Positions 1 to 5,355 of a stretch of DNA of 5,355 bases are shown piece after piece (position 1 is the stretch's first letter; every line of letters starts with the position of its first letter). Origin of the DNA: Ga0077527 sp049433545 (GTDB taxonomy: Bacteria > Pseudomonadota > Gammaproteobacteria > Burkholderiales > SG8-41); assembly GCA_049433545.1 (NCBI GenBank), contig JBMTEY010000164.1, positions 1-5,355 on the forward strand, read 5' to 3'. A model generated the notes under the pieces. That model saw only the letters and a list, made by a program, of their open reading frames with translations. It was not told where the DNA came from and ran no database searches. Made by a program: the position numbers and the translations under genes.

Positions 1-49
1 AAAGTTACCATAGGACTCACAGTCTGGTCGGTCACAAGTTTCGTACCCA

Positions 50-64
50 GGTCACTAGGTGATC
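50..64. repeat. Short direct-repeat copy and dyad (GGTCAC-TAG-GTGATC)
   Basis: The TCAC/GTGA arms flank a 3-base TAG. The left half is also the second copy of a GGTCAC(A/T)AG direct repeat whose first copy is at 30-38. A 20-base repeat period is about two helical turns, which fits paired protein-binding sites or transposon-end repeats, but the match is short and could be chance. Confidence 0.25.
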
Positions 65-74
65 CCCGATTTGT

Positions 75-108
75 GTGAAATTCGCTATATGCGTGACATG
101 CGAATCAC
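75..108. repeat. Imperfect inverted repeat ATTCGC/GCGAAT
   Basis: The arm GTGAAATTCGC (75-85) pairs with GCGAATCAC (100-108) with a two-base bulge, around a 14-base centre. It lies in the AT-richer gene-free stretch and has no poly-T tract on either strand, so it is not a typical intrinsic terminator. It could be an operator-like dyad. No binding protein can be named. Confidence 0.3.
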
Positions 109-200
109 TTTTAGATTGCCTGACTGGTTTATTGTGTCAGGTTGAATGTTGTGGTTTTCGTTCCGGTGCCGACCTGCGGACTTTCGGTATAACGATCCCC

Positions 201-233
201 AAAAGACAAAAGCCCCGCCGCGGTGGCAGGGCT
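201..233 (-). terminator. Intrinsic terminator of the tRNA-Asn gene
   Basis: Read on the minus strand, AGCCCTGCC (233-225) pairs with GGCGGGGCT (219-211) as a 9-bp stem with one G-T wobble and a 5-base loop. It is followed by a T-rich run, TTTGTCTTTT (210-201). The hairpin begins 26 bases past the CCA end of the tRNA gene and in the right orientation, so it most likely ends the tRNA transcript. The unbroken tRNA-to-terminator spacing also suggests that no element has integrated directly at the tRNA 3' end. Confidence 0.85.
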
Positions 234-259
234 AAGTCCAAGATCTGCAACAAATTCGG

Positions 260-335
260 TGGCTCCCCGACCTGGGCTCGAACCAGGGACCTGCGGATTA
301 ACAGTCCGTCGCTCTACCGACTGAGCTATCGGGGA
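260..335 (-). tRNA. tRNA-Asn, anticodon GUU
   Basis: A 76-base cloverleaf is visible on the minus strand. The acceptor arm is TCCCCGA pairing with TCGGGGA, followed by discriminator G and an encoded CCA (262-260). The D stem is GCTC/GAGC. The anticodon loop is CTGTTAA, with anticodon GTT at 302-300. The variable loop has 5 bases, and the T arm is CCTGG-TTCGAGC-CCAGG. The GUU anticodon reads AAU and AAC codons, so this tRNA delivers asparagine. From memory it closely resembles E. coli tRNA-Asn around the anticodon. One small oddity is that the top pair of the anticodon stem is A-C, where I recall G-U in E. coli. A sigma70-type promoter lies upstream at 379-407 and a terminator downstream at 201-233, so it appears to be a single-gene transcription unit. 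Confidence 0.97.
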
Positions 336-351
336 ATTGAAGTGCAATGCG

Positions 352-364
352 GGCTGTTCCAGCC
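352..364 (-). other. Small hairpin in the tRNA 5' leader
   Basis: GGCTG-GAA-CAGCC on the minus strand forms a 5-bp stem with a 3-base loop. It falls between the predicted transcription start (about 371-373) and the mature tRNA 5' end at 335, so it would be in the leader removed by RNase P. A role in processing is possible, but the structure is short. Confidence 0.3.
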
Positions 365-378
365 GCGAAGAGGGGCAT

Positions 379-407
379 ATTCTATCCGCGCAACAATGGC
401 TGGTCAA
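379..407 (-). promoter_or_regulatory. Sigma70-type promoter of tRNA-Asn
   Basis: On the minus strand there is a -35 hexamer TTGACC (407-402), a spacer of exactly 17 bases (401-385) and a -10 hexamer TAGAAT (384-379). The predicted start is near 371-373, leaving a leader of about 37 bases before the mature tRNA. The bases after the -10 are ATGCCCC; a GC-rich discriminator is common in stable-RNA promoters under growth-rate or stringent control, which I infer here but cannot show. The -35 hexamer ends 18 bases before the start codon of the divergent AsmA gene. Confidence 0.75.
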
Positions 408-424
408 CGCGGGGATTTGCTGAA

Positions 425-1768
425 ATGAAATGGTTTAAGCGTCTTATTCTGCTGCTACTTGTGCTGGTTATCGCCGTAGCCATCATTCCTTTGTTCATCT
501 CCCTTGATGACTACCGTCCGGAGATTGAGAAAAAGGCCTCCGAGGCGCTGAAAACGCCAGTACGCCTGAAAAGCCTGAAACTGGTCGGTCTGCCGCTGCC
601 GCATCTGACCGTTTCGGGCATCGAAGTCGGCAAGGGCGGGGAAATCAAGGTCGGTTCGGTGACCGTGACGCCGGACCTGCGGTCGCTGCTGTCCGACGTC
701 AGGGTCATCAGCAGCGTCAACATCGACGGCCTGGCGGTCAATCAGTCGGGTATCAATCGCCTTGCCGCACTGGCGCAGCCGGATTCGGGTAAAAAGGGCG
801 GAGCTCCCGCCGTGCGCGTTCGCTCGGTCCGTCTCACCAACGCCGTGCTGCAATTGCAGAAAGCCGGCTTCGGCCCGTTTGACGCCCGCATCAGCCTTGG
901 TGACAGCGGCGCCCCGGAAAATGCCGAGGTCATCACCCGCGACGGCAAGCTCAAGCTCTTGGTCAAACCCGCGGGTAAACGTTTCAATCTCGATTTGCAG
1001 GCCAAGAACTGGAGGCCGCCGGCGGGACCGCCGCTGCTGTTCGACGAACTGACGGTCAAAGGTGTTGCCACCACGGCCGATGCGAATTTGTCCGATATCA
1101 GGGCAAAGATGTATGGCGGCACGGTGGCCGGAAAAAACACGGTCGGCTGGGGCAAGGGACTGCAGCTGAAAGGCAATTACGCAGTCAACGGCATTGAATT
1201 GCGCGACCTCGTGCCGCTGTTTTCTCCGGAAACCAAACTGACCGGCCGGCTGACGGCAAAACCGGTACTCAGCGCAAATGCGCCCTCTGCCGACCAGATA
1301 AAAAATGCGCTCAAGCTGGATACGCCGTTCGACATCCGCGACGGCGTGCTGCACGGCATCGACATCCAGAAGGCTGCGACCAGCCTGATCACCAAGGACA
1401 GCAGCGGTCAGACCCGCTTCGAAACCCTGTCCGGTCACTTCGCAATGGAGCGCGGTACCCAGCGCATCACTGACCTGAAGGTGGCATCGGGTTTGCTGGC
1501 TGCGGACGGCAATGTAACCATCGCGCCCAACAAGGTGCTGTCCGGACGCATCAATGCCCAGGTCAAGGCCGGCTCCATCGCCGCGGCATCGGTACCGCTG
1601 AACATCAGCGGCACCGTGGACAATCCTCGGGCGCTGCCTACAGGTGCGACGGTGACGGGTGCGGCAGTGGGCACAGCCATCCTCGGGCCCGGCGTGGGCA
1701 CCTCGGTCGGTGCCAAGATCGGCGGCTGGGCCGACAGCCTGTTCGGCGGCGGCGACAAAAAGAAATAG
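425..1768 (+). CDS. AsmA family protein, membrane-anchored
   Basis: This 447-residue protein opens with a short basic N-terminus (MKWFKR) and one hydrophobic segment at about residues 7-25. It continues with an AsmA-type N-terminal region: DDYRPEIEKKASEAL (28-42), then a LPLPHLTVSGIEVG stretch (56-69). Residues about 290-400 (TPFDIRDGVLHGIDI, then LASGLLAADGNVTIAP-like repeats) match the AsmA C-terminal pattern. AsmA-family proteins are inner-membrane-anchored, mostly periplasmic, rich in beta strands, and linked to envelope biogenesis or lipid transport; the exact role of this member is unknown. It is shorter than E. coli AsmA (about 617 residues). The tail (409-443) is glycine-rich and ends in GGGDKKK. 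I chose the ATG at 425 over an in-frame ATG at 347 because GGGGA (411-414 plus A415) lies 9 bases upstream, the membrane anchor then begins at once, and the longer form would code through the tRNA promoter. No clear promoter of its own was found. Confidence 0.88.
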   Translation: MKWFKRLILLLLVLVIAVAIIPLFISLDDYRPEIEKKASEALKTPVRLKSLKLVGLPLPHLTVSGIEVGKGGEIKVGSVTVTPDLRSLLSDVRVISSVNIDGLAVNQSGINRLAALAQPDSGKKGGAPAVRVRSVRLTNAVLQLQKAGFGPFDARISLGDSGAPENAEVITRDGKLKLLVKPAGKRFNLDLQAKNWRPPAGPPLLFDELTVKGVATTADANLSDIRAKMYGGTVAGKNTVGWGKGLQLKGNYAVNGIELRDLVPLFSPETKLTGRLTAKPVLSANAPSADQIKNALKLDTPFDIRDGVLHGIDIQKAATSLITKDSSGQTRFETLSGHFAMERGTQRITDLKVASGLLAADGNVTIAPNKVLSGRINAQVKAGSIAAASVPLNISGTVDNPRALPTGATVTGAAVGTAILGPGVGTSVGAKIGGWADSLFGGGDKKK

Positions 1769-1787
1769 CCGCCCGCGGGCGGCTATT
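1757..1787. terminator. Shared terminator between convergent genes
   Basis: AATAGCCGCCCG (1764-1775) and CGGGCGGCTATT (1776-1787) form a perfect 24-bp palindrome, folding to about a 10-bp stem with a 4-base loop. On the minus strand the stem is followed by TTTCTTTTTGT (1765-1755), a good T-tract, so it should stop aminotransferase transcription efficiently. On the plus strand it is followed only by CTCGGG after TATT, so it is a weaker terminator for the AsmA gene. The palindrome contains the AsmA stop codon (1766-1768), and the minus-strand T-tract is the complement of that gene's last lysine codons. Confidence 0.8.
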
Positions 1788-1791
1788 CTCG

Positions 1792-1821
1792 GGTACCGGT
1801 TGCCGGGTTTACTTCGGTACC
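1792..1821 (-). other. Inverted repeat spanning the aminotransferase stop codon
   Basis: GGTACCG (1792-1798) and CGGTACC (1815-1821) form a 7-bp stem with a 16-base loop. The loop holds the aminotransferase stop codon (1811-1809). On the minus-strand transcript this hairpin comes just before the terminator palindrome at 1764-1787, so the message would end in two tandem hairpins. There is no T-tract directly after it, so it is not a terminator by itself. It might protect the 3' end or assist termination. Confidence 0.45.
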
Positions 1822-3020
1822 AGCACCTTGGCAATGGCCTGGGCGACGTAATCGATGTTCTTTGAGTTCAGCGCCGCAACACAGATACGGCCGCTGTCGA
1901 TGGCGTAGATCGAATATTCCTCGCGCAGCCGCTGCACCTGTTCCTTGGTCAGGCCGGAATAGGAGAACATGCCGCGCTGCTTGACGATGAAGCTGAGGTC
2001 GAAATCGGAGCGGATCGCACGAATCTTGTCGACCAGCTGCTTGCGCATGACCTTGATGCGGTCGCGCATCTGGCCCAGTTCCTGATCCCACTGTTTATGC
2101 AGCTCGGGGGTCGTCAGCACCAGTTCGACGGCCTTGCCGCCGTGCGTCGGCGGGTTCGAATAGTTGGTGCGTATGACCCGCTTGAGCTGGCTCAGCGTGC
2201 GCACCGCCTGTTCCTTGCTGCCGGTGACTATGCTCAACGCGCCCACGCGTTCGCCGTAGAGCGACAGCGATTTCGAGAACGAGCTGGACACGAACACCGC
2301 CGGACATTCCGCGGTGAAGCGGCGGATGGTTGCGGCATCTTCCTCCAGTCCGTGGGCAAATCCCTGATAGGCGATGTCGAGGAAAGGCACCAGCTTGCGC
2401 CGGTTGACGACGGCAATGACTTTTTCCCATTGCTCCGCAGTCAGGTCGACGCCGGTCGGGTTGTGGCAGCAGGCATGCAGCAGCACGATCGCGCCGGCCG
2501 GCAGTTCGCCGAGCGCGGCAAGCATGGCGTCGAATTTCAGGCCGTTGGTTGCGGGATCGTAGTAGGGATAGGTTTTGACCGTAAAACCGGCGTATTCAAA
2601 AATCGCGCGGTGATTTTCCCAGCTCGGGTCGCTGATGTAGATGTCGGCACCCGGACTGATGCGACGCAGGAAATCGCCACCGACCTTCAGCCCGCCGGTG
2701 CCGCCCAGCGTCTGCACGGTAACGATGCGGCCATCCTTGACCGCGGGATTTTCCGCTCCAAAGAGTGTGGTCTGCACTGCGCGATCGTAGGTGGCGAGGC
2801 CGTCGATGGGCAGGTAATTGCGAGGCAGGGGTGATTCAGCCAGCTTTTGTTCAGCAGTGCGTACGCACTGCAGCACCGGCACCTTGCCGTCGTCGTCGGT
2901 ATAGACGCCAACGCCGAGGTTCACTTTTTTCGGGTTCTGGTCCGCGTTGTAGGCTTCGGTAACGCCGAGGATGGGATCCTTGGGGGCCAGTTCGATCTGT
3001 TCCAGTACTGAGGAGCTCAT
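1809..3020 (-). CDS. Aspartate / aromatic amino acid aminotransferase (class I, PLP)
   Basis: This 403-residue protein has the full class I alpha aminotransferase signature. It transfers the amino group between aspartate, or an aromatic amino acid, and a 2-oxo acid, usually 2-oxoglutarate, using pyridoxal phosphate in the cytoplasm. Visible residues are: GVGVY (36-40); Y69 in NYLPIDG; the phosphate loop GGTGG (106-110); W134; HNPTG with N187; D215 and Y218 in LDIAYQGF; the Schiff-base lysine K250 in SSSFSKS; R258 in ERVG; R284 in RTNYSNPP; and R378 in SGRICVAAL, which binds the substrate alpha-carboxylate. Length equals the family norm (about 397-400). The start is well fixed: upstream in frame there is no ATG, GTG or TTG before a TGA at 3050-3048. 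No Shine-Dalgarno sequence precedes it. Sequence alone does not separate AspC from TyrB specificity, so I leave the symbol blank. It is convergent with the AsmA gene and divergent from uvrB. Confidence 0.95.
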   Translation of the reverse strand: MSSSVLEQIELAPKDPILGVTEAYNADQNPKKVNLGVGVYTDDDGKVPVLQCVRTAEQKLAESPLPRNYLPIDGLATYDRAVQTTLFGAENPAVKDGRIVTVQTLGGTGGLKVGGDFLRRISPGADIYISDPSWENHRAIFEYAGFTVKTYPYYDPATNGLKFDAMLAALGELPAGAIVLLHACCHNPTGVDLTAEQWEKVIAVVNRRKLVPFLDIAYQGFAHGLEEDAATIRRFTAECPAVFVSSSFSKSLSLYGERVGALSIVTGSKEQAVRTLSQLKRVIRTNYSNPPTHGGKAVELVLTTPELHKQWDQELGQMRDRIKVMRKQLVDKIRAIRSDFDLSFIVKQRGMFSYSGLTKEQVQRLREEYSIYAIDSGRICVAALNSKNIDYVAQAIAKVLVPK

Positions 3021-3026
3021 TTTTGG

Positions 3027-3040
3027 TGCGCAAAAGCGCA
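3027..3040 (-). other. Hairpin just upstream of the aminotransferase start
   Basis: TGCGC-TTTT-GCGCA on the minus strand is a perfect 5-bp stem with a 4-base loop. It ends 6 bases before the ATG, exactly where a Shine-Dalgarno sequence would normally lie. The sequence between hairpin and ATG is CCAAAA. The hairpin would place an SD-less, A-rich start next to a structured element and may affect translation. It could also be chance. Confidence 0.4.
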
Positions 3041-3059
3041 GGGTTGGTCAAAAAACGAC

Positions 3060-3090
3060 ATTCTATCTGCATTTTTTGCAGTGCAACCAA
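3060..3090 (-). promoter_or_regulatory. Probable promoter of the aminotransferase gene
   Basis: A minus-strand -10 hexamer TAGAAT (3065-3060) lies about 40 bases before the start codon and sits in the same octamer, GATAGAAT, as the tRNA-Asn -10. The -35 is not clear: TTGGTT (3090-3085) gives a 19-base spacer, and TTGCAC (3086-3081) gives a 15-base spacer. Neither is ideal, so the promoter may depend on an activator or be weak. The CTGCA/TGCAG dyad falls inside the spacer. Confidence 0.45.
3067..3081. promoter_or_regulatory. CTG-N9-CAG dyad, possible operator
   Basis: CTGCA (3067-3071) and TGCAG (3077-3081) flank a run of T. The shape recalls a LexA (SOS) box, and uvrB is an SOS gene in E. 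coli, but the spacing is CTG-N9-CAG, whereas the known box is CTG-N10-CAG. It overlaps the probable aminotransferase promoter spacer and lies 91 bases before uvrB. Treat it as a candidate regulator site of unknown partner. Confidence 0.3.
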
Positions 3091-3100
3091 AAAGGGGCAG

Positions 3101-3144
3101 CCGGCGTGCCGGGAGCGGCGGTCGCCCGGGGAACCCGGAACCGG
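3101..3144. repeat. GC-rich cluster of short dyads before uvrB
   Basis: This stretch contains CCGGC-GT-GCCGG (3101-3112), GGCG-GT-CGCC (3117-3126) and several further CCGG tetramers up to 3144, and is almost all G and C. In the uvrB leader it could fold into small adjacent hairpins if transcription begins upstream. No poly-T follows, so it is not an intrinsic terminator. The meaning is unclear. Confidence 0.3.
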
Positions 3145-3171
3145 TAAGATGCCTGTTTTTGCCCGATTTTC

Positions 3172-5185
<2,014 letters not shown>

Positions 5186-5196
<11 letters not shown>

Positions 5197-5355
5197 AGCA
5201 TTGGCTGTTCGCGTCCTGTTCGTATGCATGGGCAACATCTGCCGTTCGCCGACAGCGGAGGGCGTATTCCGGGAACTGGTCGAACAGCAGGGCCTGTCTG
5301 ATCGGATCATCACCGACTCGGCCGGCACCCACGATTATCATATCGGCGCCGCGCC
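5186..5355 (+). CDS. Low-molecular-weight protein tyrosine phosphatase, 5' part
   Basis: Only the first 56 codons are in the window. After a short N-terminus comes VLFVCMGNICRSPTAEGVF, the low-molecular-weight phosphatase P-loop (C-x5-R-S) with nucleophile C14, R20 and S21. DSAGTHDYHIGAA (44-56) follows, also typical of the family. Such enzymes, about 150-160 residues long, hydrolyse phosphotyrosine, and in bacteria many act on tyrosine kinases of exopolysaccharide synthesis. The catalytic aspartate near the C-terminus is beyond the edge. The ATG at 5186 overlaps the last 11 bases of uvrB, suggesting co-transcription and translational coupling. A TTG at 5201 is an alternative start that removes five residues; neither has a strong Shine-Dalgarno. 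From memory, this gene often follows uvrB in betaproteobacteria and is often itself followed by iscR-iscS, which would be just to the right. Confidence 0.93.

Larger units (their letters stand above)
1..200. other. Intergenic or element-edge region without a convincing gene
   Basis: No reading frame here looks like a real protein. Base composition is about 47% GC over 1-180, clearly below the neighbouring genes. It holds a direct repeat GGTCACAAG (30-38) / GGTCACTAG (50-58) exactly 20 bases apart, a small dyad GACT-CAC-AGTC (14-24), a TCAC-TAG-GTGA dyad (52-62), an imperfect inverted repeat (75-85 with 100-108) and a CCTGAC/GTCAGG inverted repeat (119-124 with 136-141). On the minus strand an ATG at 11-9 runs off the left edge, so a leftward gene may begin there; too little is visible to call it. 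The composition and repeats could mean an insertion-element end or a regulatory region. This is inference only. Confidence 0.4.

Noticed and set aside
63..70. TCCCCGAT copy resembling the tRNA 5' end, as an attachment-site remnant
   Set aside because: Only 8 bases match, and integration duplicates usually copy the tRNA 3' part; too short to support.
378..383. TATTCT as a plus-strand -10 for the AsmA gene
   Set aside because: It overlaps the minus-strand tRNA -10 and has no acceptable -35 at 16-18 bases.
129..407. Minus-strand 92-residue frame with IAQSVERRTVNPQVPGSSPGRGA
   Set aside because: This is the well-known spurious translation through a tRNA gene; it covers tRNA-Asn, its promoter and its terminator.
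347..424. Longer AsmA start at ATG 347
   Set aside because: It would add 26 residues coded across the tRNA promoter and leader, push the membrane anchor inward, and lacks the GGGGA site that precedes ATG 425.
75..428. Plus-strand 117-residue frame with SPTWARTRDLRINSPSLYRLSYRG
   Set aside because: It is the antisense translation of the same tRNA and its flanks, with no family resemblance.
455..1834. Long minus-strand frame of 459 residues opposite the AsmA gene
   Set aside because: Long antisense frames are common in GC-rich genes. The product is rich in R, Q and D with no recognisable fold, and it runs through the terminator palindrome into the aminotransferase 3' end. The plus-strand gene has clear AsmA features.
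2097..2834. Plus-strand 245-residue frame opposite the aminotransferase
   Set aside because: It is antisense to a gene whose catalytic residues are all intact, and has no family resemblance of its own.

Overview
The window reads as ordinary core chromosome of a betaproteobacterium. The two complete enzymes look betaproteobacterial: a TyrB/AspC-type aminotransferase beginning MSSSVLEQIELAPKDPI, and a UvrB beginning with an ITFPDSPYRLHQTFAPAGDQP-type segment. The coding part is GC-rich, and a low-molecular-weight protein tyrosine phosphatase follows uvrB, an order I recall from that class. Genus cannot be fixed from the sequence. I saw no CRISPR array, no rRNA and no intact mobile element.

Layout. 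Positions 1-200 hold no convincing gene. They are AT-richer than the rest (about 47% GC over 1-180) and carry short direct and inverted repeats, which may be the edge of something that continues to the left. Next come an intrinsic terminator (201-233) and the tRNA-Asn(GUU) gene it ends (260-335, minus strand, CCA encoded). The tRNA's promoter (379-407) lies just upstream of a divergent AsmA-family membrane-anchored protein gene (425-1768, plus).

The AsmA gene converges on a class I aspartate/aromatic aminotransferase gene (1809-3020, minus). Only 40 bases separate the stop codons, and a perfect 24-bp palindrome overlaps the AsmA stop codon. A 151-base divergent intergenic region then leads to uvrB (3172-5196, plus), the complete 674-residue helicase subunit of nucleotide excision repair. 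Its last 11 bases overlap the start of a low-molecular-weight protein tyrosine phosphatase gene that runs off the right edge.

The genes do not form one pathway. tRNA-Asn serves translation, the AsmA-like protein is an envelope protein, the aminotransferase links amino-acid and central carbon metabolism, and UvrB repairs DNA. Only uvrB and the phosphatase gene are arranged as an operon. The main points of interest are regulatory architecture: closely packed head-to-head promoters, a terminator sharing bases with a stop codon, two divergent genes without Shine-Dalgarno sequences, and a near-LexA dyad with the wrong spacing. I do not see evidence for an undescribed system here.
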